Shown piece after piece: positions 11,789-24,567 of a DNA stretch of 64,000 bases. Both the position numbers and the translations under genes were made by a program. The notes below the pieces were generated by a model. It saw only the letters and a list, made by a program, of their open reading frames with translations. It was not told the DNA's origin and made no database searches. Numbering within the stretch: the first letter of the stretch is position 1; the number at the start of each line of letters is the position of its first letter. The DNA is from Hydractinia symbiolongicarpus (taxonomy: Eukaryota; Cnidaria; Hydrozoa; Anthoathecata; Hydractiniidae), in contig NC_079879.1 of the NCBI RefSeq assembly GCF_029227915.1, forward strand, positions 31,130,501 to 31,194,500, given 5' to 3'.

Positions 11789-14700
11789 CTCATGCGTTTT
11801 AGTGGTGAAAAAATAATTTAAAAAATCGTTCGGGAAATGAGTTTACTCCCTAAGTACTTTCTTTGTATACTTTTGATTATACGGGCCGAGTCCGGGGTTT
11901 ACGGGAAATGGCGGGTTTTCGTTTGCCGGCGATTAAACTTCTTTTATTCAGCGTCTCATCAAAAATGAAAACATTTTTGAAAACTACAAGTCTCATGCGT
12001 TTTAGTGGTGAAAAAATAATTTAAAAAATCGTTCGGGAAATGAGTTTACTCCCTGGGTACTTTCTTCGTATACTTTTGATCACACGGGCCGAGTCCGGGG
12101 TTTACGGGAAATGGCGGGTTTTCGTTTGCCGGCGATTAAACTTCTTTTATTCAGCGTCTCATCAAAAATAAAAACATTTTTGAAAACTACAAGTCTCATG
12201 CGTTTTAGTGGTGAAAATCTAATAAAAAAAATCGTTCGGGAAATGAGTTTACACCCTGGGTACTTTCTTTGTATACTTTTGACTATACGGGCCGAGTCCG
12301 GGATTTACGGGAAATGGCGGGTTTTCGTTTGCCGGCGATTAAACTTCTTTTGTTCAGCGTCTCATCAAAAATAAAAACATTTTTGAAAACTACATGTCTC
12401 ATGCGTTTTAGTGGTGAAAAAATAATATAAAAAATCATTCGGGAAATGAGTTTACTCCCTGGGTACTTTCTTTGTATACTTTTGACTATACGGGCCAAGC
12501 CCGGGATTTACGGGAAAAGGCGGGTTTTCGTTTGCCGGCGATTAAACTTCTCTTATTCAGCGTCTCATTAAAAATGAAAACAATTTTGAAAACTACAAGT
12601 CTCATGCGTTTTAGTGGTGAAAAAGTAATTTAAAAAATCGTTCGGGAAATGAGTTTACTCCCTGGGTACTTTCTTTGTATACTTTTGATTATACGGGCCA
12701 AGTCCGGGGTTTACGGGAAATGGCGGGTTTTCGTTTGCCGGCGACTAAACTTCTTTTATTCAGCGTCTCATCAAAAATGAAAACATTTTTAAAAACTACA
12801 AGTCTCATGGGCTTTAGTGGTGAAATAATAATTTAAAAAATCGTTCTGGAAATGAGTTTACACCCTGGGTACTTTCTTTGTAAACTTTTGACTATACGGG
12901 CCGAGTCCGGGATTTACAGGAAATCGCAGGTTTTCGTTTGCCGGCGATTAAACTTCTTTTATTCAGCGTCTCATCAAAAATGAAAACATTTTTGAAAACT
13001 ACAAGTCTCATGCGTTTTAGTGGTGAAAAAATAATTTAAAAAATCGTTCGGGAAATGAGTTTACTCCCTGGGTACTTTCTTTGTATACTTTTGATTATAC
13101 GGGCCAAGTCCGGGGTTTACGGGAAATGGCGGGTTTTCGTTTGCCGGCGATTAAACTTCTTTTATTCAGCGTCTCATCAAAAATAAAAACATTTTTGAAA
13201 ACTACAAGTCTCATGCGTTTTAGTGGTGAAAATCTAATAAAAAAAATCGTTCGGGAAATGAGTTTACACCCTGGGTACTTTCTTTGTATACTTTTGACTA
13301 TACGGGCCGAGTCCGGGATTTACGGGAAATTGCAGGTTTTCGTTTGCCGGCGATTAAACTTCTTTCATTCAGCGTCTCATTAAAAATGAAAACATTTTTG
13401 AAAACTACAAGTCTCATGCGTTTTAGTGGTGAAAAAGTAATTTAAAAAATCGTTCGGGAAATGAGTTTACTCCCTGGGTACTTTCTTTGTATACTTTTGA
13501 TTATACGGGCCAAGTCCGGGGTTTACGGGAAATGGCGGGTTTTCGTTTGCCGGCGACTAAACTTCTTTTATTCAGCGTCTCATCAAAAATGAAAACATTT
13601 TTAAAAACTACAAGTCTCATGGGCTTTAGTGGTGAAATAATAATTTAAAAAATCGTTCTGGAAATGAGTTTACACCCTGGGTACTTTCTTTGTATACTTT
13701 TGACTATACGGGCCGAGTCCGGGATTTACAGGAAATCGCAGGTTTTCGTTTGCCGGCGATTAAACTTCTTTTATTCAGCGTCTCATCAAAAATGAAAACA
13801 TTTTTGAAAACTACAAGTCTTATGCGTTTTAGTGGTGAAAAAATAATTTAAAAAATCGTTCGGGAAATGAGTTTACTCCCTGGGTACTTTCTTTGTATAC
13901 TTTTGATTATACGGGCCGAGTCCGGGGTTTACGGGAAATGGCGGGTTTTCGTTTGCCGGCGATTAAACTTCTTTTATTCAGCGTCTCATCAAAAATAAAA
14001 ACATTTTTGAAAACTACAAGTCTCATGCGTTTTAGTGGTGAAATAATAATTTAAAAAATCGTTCTGGAAATGAGTTAACACCCTGGGTACTTTCTTTGTA
14101 TACTTTTGGTTATACGGGCCAAGTCCGGGGTTTACGGGAAATGGCGGGTTTTCGTTTGCCTGCGATTAAACTTCTTTTGTTCAGCGTCTCATCAAAAATA
14201 AAAACTTTTTTGAAAACTACATGTCTCATGCGTTTTAGTTGTGAAAAAGTAATTTAAAAAATCGTTCGGGAAATGAGTTTACTCCCTGGGTACTTTCTTT
14301 GTATACTTTTGATTATACGGGCCAAGTCCGGGGTTTACGGGAAATGGCGGGTTTTCGTTTGCCGGCGACTAAACTTCTTTTATTCAGCGTCTCATCAAAA
14401 ATGAAAACATTTTTAAAAACTACAAGTCTCATGGGCTTTAGTGGTGAAATAATAATTTAAAAAATCGTTCTGGAAATGAGTTTACACCCTGGGTACTTTC
14501 TTTGTAAACTTTTGACTATACGGGCCGAGTCCGGGATTTACAGGAAATCGCAGGTTCTCGTTTGCCGGCGATTAAACTTCTTTTATTCAGCGTCTCATCA
14601 AAAATGAAAACATTTTTGAAAACTACAAGTCTCATGCGTTTTAGTGGTGAAAAAATAATTTAAAAAATCGTTCGGGAAATGAGTTTACTCCCTGGGTACT

Positions 14701-17700
14701 TTCTTTGTATACTTTTGATTATGCGGGCCGAGTCCGGGGTTTACGGGAAATGGCGGGTTTTCGTTTGCCGGCGATTAAACTTCTTTTATTCAGCGTCTAA
14801 TCAAAAATAAAAACATTTTTGAAAACTACAAGTCTCATGCGTTTTAGTGGTGAAAATCTAATAAAAAAAATCGTTCGGGAAATGAGTTTACACCCTGGGT
14901 ACTTTCTTTGTATACTTTTGACTATACGGGCCGAGTCCGGGATTTACGGGAAATCGCAGGTTTTCGTTTGCCGGCGATTAAACTTCTTTCATTCAGCGTC
15001 TCATTAAAAATGAAAACATTTCTGAAAACTACAAGTCTCATGCGTTTTAGTGGTGAAAAAGTAATTTAAAAAATCGTTCGGGAAATGAGTTTACTCCCTG
15101 GGTACTTTCTTTGTATACTTTTGATTATACGGGCCAAGTCCGGGGTTTACGGGAAATGGCGGGTTTTCGTTTGCCGGCGACTAAACTTCTTTTATTCAGC
15201 GTCTCATCAAAAATGAAAACATTTTTAAAAACTACAAGTCTCATGGGCTTTAGTGGTGAAATAATAATTTAAAAAATCGTTCTGGAAATGAGTTTACACC
15301 CTGGGTACTTTCTTTGTATACTTTTGACTATACGGGCCGAGGCCGGGATTTACAGAAAATCGCAGGTTTTCGTTTGCCGGCGATTAAACTTCTTTTATTC
15401 AGCGTCTCATCAAAAATGAAAACATTTTTGAAAACTACAAGTCTTATGCGTTTTCGTGGTGAAAAAATAATTTAAAAAATCGTTCGGGAAATGAGTTTAC
15501 TCCCTGGGTACTTTCTTTGTATACTTTTGATTATACGGGCCGAGTCCGGGGTTTACGGGAAATGGCGGGTTTTCGTTTGCCGGCGATTAAACTTCTTTTA
15601 TTCAGCGTCTCTCAAAAATAAAAACATTTTTGAAAACTACAAGTCTCATGCGTTTTAGTGGTGAAATAATAATTTAAAAAATCGTTCTGGAAATGAGTTA
15701 ACACCCTGGGTACTTTCTTTGTATACTTTTGGTTATACGGGCCAAGTCCGGGGTTTACGGGAAATGGCGGGTTTTCGTTTGCCTGCGATTAAACTTCTTT
15801 TGTTCAGCGTCTCATCAAAAATAAAAACTTTTTTGAAAACTACATGTCTCATGCGTTTTAGTTGTGAAAAAATAATATAAAAAATCGTTCGGGAAATGAG
15901 TTTACTCCCTGGGTACTTTCTTTGTATACTTTTGACTATACGGGCCAAGCCCGGGATTTACGGGAAATGGCGGGTTTTCGTTTGCCGGCGATTAAACTTC
16001 TCTTATTCAGCGTCTCATTAAAAATGAAAACATTTTTGAAAACTACAAGTCTCATGCGTTTTAGTGGTGAAAAAATAATTTAAAAAATCGTTCGGGAAAT
16101 GAGTTTACTCCCTGGGTACTTTCTTTGTATACTTTTGATTATACGGGCCAAGTCCGGGGTTTACGGGAAATGGCGGGTTTTCGTTTGCCGGCGACTAAAC
16201 TTCTTTTATTCAGCGTCTCATCAAAAATGAAAACATTTTTAAAAACTACAAGTCTCATGGGCTTTAGTGGTGAAATAATAATTTAAAAAATCGTTCTGGA
16301 AATGAGTTTACACCCTGGGTACTTTCTTTGTATACTTTTGACTATACGGGCCGAGTCCGGGATTTACAGGAAATCGCAGGTTTTCGTTTGCCGGCGATTA
16401 AACTTCTTTTATTCAGCGTCTCATCAAAAATGAAAATATTTTTGAAAACTACAAGTCTCATGCGTTTTAGTAGCGAAAAAATAATTTAAAAAATCGTTCG
16501 GGAAATGAGTTTACTCCCTGGGTACTTTCTTTGTATACTTTTGATTATACGGGCCGAGTCCGGGGTTTACGGGAAATGGCGGGTTTTCGTTTGCCGGCGA
16601 TTAAACTTCTTTTATTCAGCGTCTCATCAAAAATAAAAACATTTTTGAAAACTACAAGTCTCATGCGTTTTAGTGGTGAAAATCTAATAAAAAAAATCGT
16701 TCGGGAAATGAGTTTACACCCTGGGTACTTTCTTTGTATACTTTTGACTATACGGGCCGAGTCCGGGATTTACGGGAAATCGCAGGTTTTCGTTTGCCGG
16801 CGATTAAACTTCTTTCATTCAGCGTCTCATTAAAAATGAAAACATTTTTGAAAACTACAAGTCTCATGCGTTTTAGTGGTGAAAAAGTAATTTAAAAAAT
16901 CGTTCGGGAAATGAGTTTACTCCCTGGGTACTTTCTTTGTATACTTTTGATTATACGGGCCAAGTCCGGGGTTTACGGGAAATGGCGGGTTTTCGTTTGC
17001 CGGCGACTAAACTTCTTTTATTCAGCGTCTCATCAAAAATGAAAACATTTTTAAAAACTACAAGTCTCATGGGCTTTAGTGGTGAAATAATAATTTAAAA
17101 AATCGTTCTGGAAATGAGTTTACACCCTGGGTACTTTCTTTGTATACTTTTGACTATACGGGCCGAGTCCGGGATTTACAGGAAATCGCAGGTTTTCGTT
17201 TGCCGGCGATTAAACTTCTTTTATTCAGCGTCTCATCAAAAATGAAAACATTTTTGAAAACTACAAGTCTCGTGCGTTTTAGTGGTGAAAAAATAATTTA
17301 AAAAATTGTTCGGGAAATGAGTTTACTCCCTGGGTACTTTCTTTGTATACTTTTGATTATACGGGCCGAGTCCGGGGTTTACGGGAAATGGCGGGTTTTC
17401 GTTTGCCGGCGTTTAAACTTCTTTTATTCAGCGTCTCATCAAAAATAAAAACATTTTTGAAAACTACAAGTCTCATGCGTTTTAGTGGTGAAATAATAAT
17501 TTAAAAAATCGTTCTGGAAATGAGTTAACACCCTGGGTACTTTCTTTGTATACTTTTGGTTATACGGGCCAAGTCCGGGGTTTACGGGAAATGGCGGGTT
17601 TTCGTTTGCCTGCGATTAAACTTCTTTTGTTCAGCGTCTCATCAAAAATAAAAACTTTTTTGAAAACTACATGTCTCATGCGTTTTAGTTGTGAAAAAAT

Positions 17701-18820
17701 ATCATAAAAAATCGTTCGGGAAATGAGTTTACTCCCTGGGTACTTTCTTTATATACTTTTGACTATACGGGCCAAGCCCGGGATTTACGGGAAATGGCGG
17801 GTTTTCGTTTGCCGGCGATTAAACTTCTCTTATTCAGCGTCTCATTAAAAATGAAAACATTTTTGAAAACTACAAGTCTCATGCGTTTTAGTGGTGAAAA
17901 AATAATTTAAAAAATCGTTCGGGAAATGAGTTTACTCCCTGGGTACTTTCTTTGTATACTTTTGATTATACGGGCCAAGTCCGGGGTTTACGGGAAATTG
18001 CGGGTTTTCGTTTGCCGGCGACTAAACTTCTTTTATTCAGCGTCTCATCAAAAATGAAAACTTTTTTAAAAACTACAAGTCTCATGGGCTTTAGTGGTGA
18101 AATAATAATTTAAAAAATCGTTCTGGAAATGAGTTTACACCCTGAGTACTTTCTTTGTATACTTTTGACTATACGGGCCGAGTCAGGGATTTACGGGAAA
18201 TCGCAGGTTTTCGTTTGCCGGCGATTAAACTTCTTTTATTCAGCGTTTCATCAAAAATGAAAACATTTTTGAAAACTACAAGTCTCATGCGTTTTAGTGG
18301 TGAAAATCTAATAAAAAAAATCGTTCGGGAAATGAGTTTACACCCTGGGTACTTTCTTTGTATACTTTTGAATATACGGGCCGAGTCCGGGATTTACGGG
18401 AAATCGCAGGTTTTCGTTTGCCGGCGATTGAACTTCTTTCATTCAGCGTCTCATCAAAAATAAAAATATTTTTGAAAACTACAAGTCTCATGCGTTTTAG
18501 TGGTGAAAAAATAATTTAAAAAATCGTTCGGGAAATGAGTTTACTCCCTGGGTACTTTCTTTTTATACTTTTGAGTATACGGGCCGAGTCCGGGATTTAC
18601 GGGAAATCGCAGGTTTTCGTTTGCCGGCGATTAAACTTCTTTCATTCAGCGTCTCATCAAAAATAAAAACTTTTTTGAAAACTACAAGTCTCATGCGTTT
18701 TAGTGGTGAAAAAATAATTTAAAAAATCGTTCGGGAAATGAGTTTACTCTCTGGGTACTTTCTTTGTATACTTTTGAGTATACGGGCCGAGTCCGGGATT
18801 TACGGGAAATCGCAGGTTTT
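11789..18820 (+). repeat. Tetramer/pentamer higher-order repeat region
   Basis: The marker variant CATGGGCTTTAG starts 812-bp or 1015-bp steps here. The marker GGG sits at 12809, 13621, 14433, 15245, 16259, 17071 and 18086, which is 4, 4, 4, 5, 4 and 5 monomers. A second marker, ACATGTCTCATGCG, lies near 12391, 14218, 15841 and 17668 (9, 8 and 9 monomers). Together they give a larger 17-monomer unit of 3450 bp (12809 to 16259). It is one base short of 17 x 203 because of a deletion at about 15611 (TCTCTCAAAAAT for TCTCATCAAAAAT). The homologue in R1 (28498-37153) is 1624 bp longer. Confidence 0.85.
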
Positions 18821-19428
18821 CGTTTGCCGGCGATTAAACTTCTTTCATTCAGCGTCTCATCAAAAATAAAAACATTTTTGAAAACTACAAGTCTCATGCG
18901 TTTTAGTGGTGAAAAAATAATTTAAAAAATCGTTCGGGAAATGAGTTTACCCCCTGGGTACTTTCTTTGTATACTTTTGAGTATACGGGCCGAGTCCGGG
19001 GTTTACGGGAAATGGCGGGTTTTCGTTTGCCGGCGATTAAACTTCTTTTATTCATCGTCTCATCAAAAATGAAAACATTTTTAAAAACTACAAGTCTCAT
19101 GGGCTTTAGTGGTGAAATAATAATTTAAAAAATCGTTCTGGAAATGAGTTAACACCCTGGGTACTTTCTTTGTATACTTTTGATTATACGGGCCAAGTCC
19201 GGGGTTTACGGGAAATGGCGGGTTTTCGTTTGCCGGCGATTAAACTTCTTTTGTTCAGCGTCTCATCAAAAATAAAAACATTTTTGAAAACTACATGTCT
19301 CATGCGTTTTAGTGGTGAAAAAATAATATAAAAAATCGTTCGGGAAATGAGTTTACTCCCTGGGTACTTTCTTTGTATACTTTTGACTATACGGGCCAAG
19401 CCCGGGATTTACGGAAAATGGCGGGTTT
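18820..19428 (+). repeat. 609-bp trimer, copy 1
   Basis: These three monomers are repeated almost exactly in the next 609 bp. The first carries the GAGTATAC and TTACCCCCTGGG variants, the second CATGGGCTTTAG, the third ACATGTCTCATGCG. Boundaries are approximate and were set where the flanks stop matching (GCAGG before copy 1, GCGGG before copy 2). Confidence 0.8.
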
Positions 19429-20037
19429 TCGTTTGCCGGCGATTAAACTTCTTTCATTCAGCGTCTCATCAAAAATAAAAACATTTTTGAAAACTACAAG
19501 TCTCATGCGTTTTAGTGGTGAAAAAATAATTTAAAAAATCGTTCGGGAAATGAGTTTACCCCCTGGGTACTTTCTTTGTATACTTTTGAGTATACGGGCC
19601 GAGTCCGGGGTTTACGGGAAATGGCGGGTTTTCGTTTGCCGGCGATTAAACTTCTTTTATTCATCGTCTCATCAAAAATGAAAACATTTTTAAAAACTAC
19701 AAGTCTCATGGGCTTTAGTGGTGAAATAATAATTTAAAAAATCGTTCTGGAAATGAGTTAACACCCTGGGTACTTTCTTTGTATACTTTTGATTATACGG
19801 GCCAAGTCCGGGGTTTACGGGAAATGGCGGGTTTTCGTTTGCCGGCGATTAAACTTCTTTTGTTCAGCGTCTCATCAAAAATAAAAACATTTTTGAAAAC
19901 TACATGTCTCATGCGTTTTAGTGGTGAAAAAATAATATAAAAAATCGTTCGGGAAATGAGTTTACTCCCTGGGTACTTTCTTTGTATACTTTTGACTATA
20001 CGGGCCAAGCCCGGGATTTACGGAAAATGGCGGGTTT
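19429..20037 (+). repeat. 609-bp trimer, copy 2
   Basis: This is a near-identical tandem copy of the preceding three monomers. The duplication is present in R1 (27281-28498) and in the right part of R2. F2 keeps only one copy (about 49559-50167), so F2 most simply lost it by recombination between the two trimers. Confidence 0.8.
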
Positions 20038-21339
20038 TCGTTTGCCGGCGATTAAACTTCGCTTATTCAGCGTCTCATTAAAAATGAAAACATTTTTGAA
20101 AACTACAAGTCTCATGCGTTTTAGTGGTGAAAAAATAATTTAAAAAATCGTTCGGGAAATGAGTTTACTCCCTGGGTACTTTCTTTGTATACTTTTGATT
20201 ATACGGGCCAAGTCCGGGGTTTACGGGAAATGGCGGGTTTTCGTTTGCCGGCGACTAAACTTCTTTTATTCAGTGTCTCATCAAAATTGAAAACATTTTT
20301 AAAAACTACAAGTCTCATGGGCTTTAGTGGTGAAATAATAATTTAAAAAATCGTTCTGGAAATGAGTTTACACCCTGGGTACTTTCTTTGTATACTTTTG
20401 ACTATACGGGCCGAGTCCGGGATTTACGGGAAATCGCAGGTTTTCGTTTGCCGGCGATTAAACTTCTTTTATTCAGCGTCTCATCAAAAATGAAAACATT
20501 TTTGAAAACTACAAGTCTTATGCGTTTTAGTGGGGAAAAAATAATTTAAAAAATCGGTCGGGAAATGAGTTTACTCCGTGGGTACTTTCTTTGTATACTT
20601 TTGATTATACGGGCCGAGTCCGGGGTTTACGGGAAATGGCGGGTTTTCGTTTGCCGGCGATTAAACTTCTTTTATTCAGCGTCTCATCAAAAATGAAAAC
20701 ATTTTTGAAAACTACAAGTCTCATGCGTTTTAGTGGTGAAAATCTAATAAAAAAAATCGTTCGGGAAATGAGTTTACACCCTGGGTACTTTCTTTGTATA
20801 CTTTTGACTATACGGGCCGAGTCCGGGATTTACGGGAAATCGCAGGTTTTCGTTTGCCGGCGATTAAACTTCTTTCATTCAGCGTCTCATCAAAAATAAA
20901 AACATTTTTGAAAATTACAAGTCTCATGCGTTTTAGTGGTGAAAAAATAATTTAAAAAATCGTTTGGGAAATGAGTTTACTCCCTGGGTACTTTCTTTGT
21001 ATACTTTTGAGTATACGGACCGAGTCCGGGGTTTACGGGAAATGGCGGGTTTTCGTTTGACGGCGATTAAACTTCTTTTATTCATCGTCTCATCAAAAAT
21101 GAAAACATTTTTAAAAACTACATATCTCATGGGTTTTAGTGGTGAAAAAATAATTTAAAAAATCGTTCGGGAAATGAGTTTACTTCCTGGGTACTTTCTT
21201 TGTATACTTTTGAGTATACGGACCGAGTCCGGGGTTTACGGGAAATGGCGGGTTTTCGTTTGCCGGCGATTAAACTTCTTATATTCAGTGTCTCATCAAA
21301 AATGAAAACATTTTTGAAAACTACAAGTCTTATGCGTTT
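20038..21339 (+). repeat. Ordinary monomers between trimer and divergent block
   Basis: About six and a half forward monomers with several private variants: AGCGAAG-type CTTCGCTTATT near 20058, TTTAGTGGGGAAA near 20530, TACTCCGTGGG near 20573, TTTGACGGCG near 21057 and ACATATCTCATGGG near 21120. Each of these recurs in R1, F2 and R2 except the first, which is absent from F2. They are useful markers for tracing the copies. No gene or insertion is seen. Confidence 0.85.
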
Positions 21340-22170
21340 TATTGGTGAAAAAAAAATTAAAAAATCGTTTTGGAAATGAATTTAGTCACAGGGTACTTTC
21401 TTTGTATACATTCGACTATACGGGCCAAGCCCGGGATTTACGGGAAATCGCGGGTTTTTGTTTGCCGGCGATTAAACCTCTTTCATTAAGCGTCTCATCA
21501 AAAATGAAAACATTTTTGAAAATTACAAGTCTCATGCGTTTTAGTGGTGAAAAAAAAATTTAAAAAATCCTTCGGGAAATGAGTTTACTCACTGGGTACT
21601 TTCTTGGTATACATTCGACTATACGGGCCAAGCCCGGGATTTACGGGAAATCGCGGGATTTCGTTTGCCGGCGACTAAACCACTTTCATTAAGCGTATCA
21701 TCAAAAATGAAAACATTTCTGAAAACTACAAGTCTCATGCGTTTCAGTGGTGAAAATTAATTTAAAAAATCGTTCGGGAAATAAGTTTACTCCCTGGGTA
21801 CTTTCTTTGTATACTTTTGACTATACGGGCCAAGCCCGGGATTTACGGGAAATGGCGGGTTTTCGTTTGCCGGCGATTAAACTTCTTTTATTCAGTGTCT
21901 CATCAAAAATGAAAACATTTTTGAAAACTACAAGTCTTATGCGTTTTAGTGGTGAAAAAGAAAATTAAAAAATCGTTCTGGAAATGAGTTTAGTCACAGG
22001 GTACTTTCTTTGTATACATTCGACTATACGGGCCAAGCCCGGGATTTACGGGAAATCGCGGGTGTTCGTTTGCCGGCGATTAAACCTCTTTCATTAAGCG
22101 TCTCATCAAAAATGAAAACATTTTTGAAAACTACAAGTCTCATGCGTTTTAGTGGTGAAAATTAATTTAA
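21340..22170 (+). repeat. Divergent monomer subfamily block
   Basis: About four consecutive monomers differ from the bulk at many shared positions. They carry GTATACATTCGACTATAC instead of GTATACTTTTGA, and CCTCTTTCATTAAGCG instead of CTTCTTTTATTCAGCG. Others have CACAGGGTAC, and GAAAATTAATTT, which is one base shorter (202-bp monomers). The same subfamily occurs near 1.26-1.87 kb. Copies of this block are in R1 (25148-25978), F2 (51470-52300) and twice in R2 (55076-55906 and about 58671-59152). Divergent monomers are often found at the edges of satellite arrays; that this block was once an edge is inference. Confidence 0.85.
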
Positions 22171-22750
22171 AAAATCGTTCGGGAAATGAGTTTACTCCCT
22201 GGGTACTTTCTTTGTATACTTTTGACTATACGGGCCGAGTCCAGGATTTACGGGAAGTCGCGGGTTTTCGTTTGCCGGCGATTAAACTTCTTTTATTCAG
22301 CGTCTCATCAAAAATGAAAACATTTTTAAAATCTACAAGTCTCATGGGCTTCAGTGGTGAAATAATAATTTAAAAAATCGTTTGGGAAATGAGTTTACAC
22401 CCTGGGTACTTTCTTTGTATACTTTTGACTATACGGGCCGAGTCCGGGATTTACGGGAAATCGCAGGTTTTCGTTTGCCGGCGATTAAACTTCTTTTATT
22501 CAGCGTCTCATCAAAAAGGAAAACATTTTTGAAAACTACAAGTCTCATGCGTTTTAGTGGTGAAAAAATAATTTAAAAAATCGTTCGGGAAATGAGTTTA
22601 CTCACTGGGTACTTTCTTTGTATACTTTTGATTATACGGGCCGAGTCCGGGGTTTACGGAAAGTGGCGGGTTTTCGTTTGCCCGCGATTAAACTTCTTTT
22701 ATTCAGTGTCTCATCAAAAATGAAAACATTTTTAAAAACTACAAGTCTCA

Positions 22751-22777
22751 TGGGTTTATGAATTATAAATGGGTTTA
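22751..22777 (+). repeat. Shortened monomer with 26-bp deletion, F1 copy
   Basis: After CTCATGGG the sequence reads TTTATGAATTATAAATGGG and rejoins at TTTACTCC. By count this is 26 bp shorter than the usual stretch, and it removes most of TTTTAGTGGTGAAA and TTCGGGAAATGAG. It is a rare, diagnostic allele, present once in each arm (also at 24541-24567, 52881-52907 and 54672-54698). Confidence 0.9.
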
Positions 22778-23107
22778 CTCCCTGGGTACTTTCTTTGTAT
22801 ACTTTTGACTATACGGGCCGAGTCCGGGATTTACGGGAAATCGCAGGTTTTCGTTTGCCGGCGATTAAACTTCTTTTATTCAGCGTCTCATCAAAAAGAA
22901 AAACATTTTTGAAAACTACAAGTCTCATGCGTTTTAGTGGTGAAAAAATAATTTAAAAAATCGTTAGGGAAATGAGTTTACTCACTGGGTACTTTCTCTG
23001 TACACTTTTGATTATACGGGCCGAGTCCGGGGTTTACGGGAAGTGGCGGGTTTTCGTTTGCCGGCGATTAAACTTCTTTTATTCAGCGTCTCATCAAAAA
23101 TAAAAAC

Positions 23108-24210
23108 ATTTTTGAAAACTACATGTCTCATGCGTTTTAGTGGTGAAAAAATAATATAAAAAATCGTTCGGGAAATGAGTTTACTCCCTGGGTACTTTCT
23201 TTGTATACGTTTGACTATACGGGCCAAGCCCGGCATTTACGGGAAATGGCGGGTTTTCGTTTGCCGGCGATTAAACTTTTTTTATTCAGTGTCTCATCAA
23301 AAATGAAAACATTTTTGAAAACTACAAGTCTTATGCGTTTTAGTGGTGAAAAAATAATTTAAAAAATCGTTCGGGAAATGAGTTTACTCCCTGGGTACTT
23401 TCTTTGTATACTTTTGATTATACGGGCCGAGTCCGGAGTTTACGGGAAATGGCGGGTTTTCGTTTGCCGGCGATTAAACTTCTTTTATTCAGCGTCTCAT
23501 CAAAAATGAAAACATTTTTGAAAACTACAAGTCTCATGCGTTTTAGTGGTGAAAATCTAATAAAATAAATCGTTTGGGAAATGAGTTTACACCCTGGGTA
23601 CTTTCTTTGTATACTTTTGAATATACGGGCCGAGTCCGGGATTTACGGGAAATCGCAGGTTTTCGTTTGTCGGCGATTAAACTTCTTTCATTCAGCGTCT
23701 CATCAAAAATAAAAACATTTTTGAAAACTACAAGTCTCATGCGTTTTAGTGGTGAAAAATTATTTAAAAAATCTTTCGGGAAATGAGTTTACTCCCTGGG
23801 TACTTTCTTTGTATACTTTTGAGTATACGGGCCGAGTCCGGGGTTTACGGGAAATGGCGGGTTTTCGTTTGCCGGCGATTAAACTTCTTTTATTCATCGT
23901 CTCATCAAAAATGAAAACATTTTTAAAAATACAAGTCTCATGGGCTTTAGTGGTGAAATAATAATTTAAAAAATCGTTCTGGAAATGAGTTAACACCCTG
24001 GGTACTTTCTTTGTATACTTTTGATTACACGGGCCAAGTCCGGGGTTTACGGGAAATGGCGGGTTTTCGTTTGCCGGCGATTAAACTTCTTTTGTTCAGC
24101 GTCTCATCAAAAATGAAAACATTTTTGAAAACTACAAGTCTCATGCGTTTTAGTGGTGAAAATCTAATAAAAAAAATCGTTCGGGAAATGAGTTTACACC
24201 CTGGGTACTT
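23108..24210 (+). repeat. Spacer between F1 and R1 palindrome arms
   Basis: R1 begins as the mirror of F1 ending at 23107, so these 1103 bp (about five and a half forward monomers) form the unpaired spacer of the F1/R1 palindrome. They are ordinary monomers, with variants such as CAAACG in the region of 23575 and a one-base shorter AAAAATACAAG near 23930. The same sequence, reverse-complemented, starts R2 at 53238-54341. Confidence 0.88.
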
Positions 24211-24211
24211 G
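24210..24211. other. Inversion junction J1 (forward to reverse)
   Basis: Forward monomer sequence runs to CTGGGTACTT at 24201-24210, where another T is expected. The next base starts GTTTTCCTTTTTGATGAG, which is reverse-strand monomer. Only one base (T at 24210) is shared by both sides, so the join is essentially blunt. The two partners come from different places within the monomer. The same join appears reverse-complemented at J2. Confidence 0.93.
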
Positions 24212-24540
24212 TTTTCCTTTTTGATGAGACGCTGAATAAAAGAAGTTTAATCGCCGGCAAACGAAAACCCGCCACTTCCCGTAAACCCCGGACTCGGCCC
24301 GTATAATCAAAAGTGTACAGAGAAAGTACCCAGTGAGTAAACTCATTTCCCTAACGATTTTTTAAATTATTTTTTCACCACTAAAACGCATGAGACTTGT
24401 AGTTTTCAAAAATGTTTTCCTTTTTGATGAGACGCTGAATAAAAGAAGTTTAATCGCCGGCAAACGAAAACCTGCGATTTCCCGTAAATCCCGGACTCGG
24501 CCCGTATAGTCAAAAGTATACAAAGAAAGTACCCAGGGAG

Positions 24541-24567
24541 TAAACCCATTTATAATTCATAAACCCA
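24541..24567 (-). repeat. Shortened monomer with 26-bp deletion, R1 copy
   Basis: This is the exact reverse complement of 22751-22777; the coordinate sum is 47318, as for the flanking markers. It shows that R1 mirrors this exact part of F1 and not merely the same monomer family. Confidence 0.92.

Larger units (their letters stand above)
1..24210 (+). repeat. Satellite block F1 (forward orientation)
   Basis: About 119 monomers run in the forward orientation and stop abruptly at 24210, inside a monomer, just after the CCCTGGGTAC landmark. This is the longest block and serves here as the reference. From left to right it holds a 13-monomer repeat at the window edge, two 4263-bp units, a tetramer/pentamer region, a duplicated trimer, a divergent subfamily, a shortened monomer, and a 1103-bp tail (23108-24210). 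R1 mirrors F1 7449-23107. The tail is not in R1, but it returns in inverted form at the start of R2. Confidence 0.95.

Noticed and set aside
21351-21372. A-rich runs as poly(A) tails of inserted retroelements
   Set aside because: The A runs are at the fixed monomer position GTGAAAAAATAATTTAAAA in every copy, not at an insertion end.
22751-22777. Shortened monomer as a small foreign insertion
   Set aside because: The sequence aligns with the normal monomer on both sides and is only shorter; no extra sequence is present.
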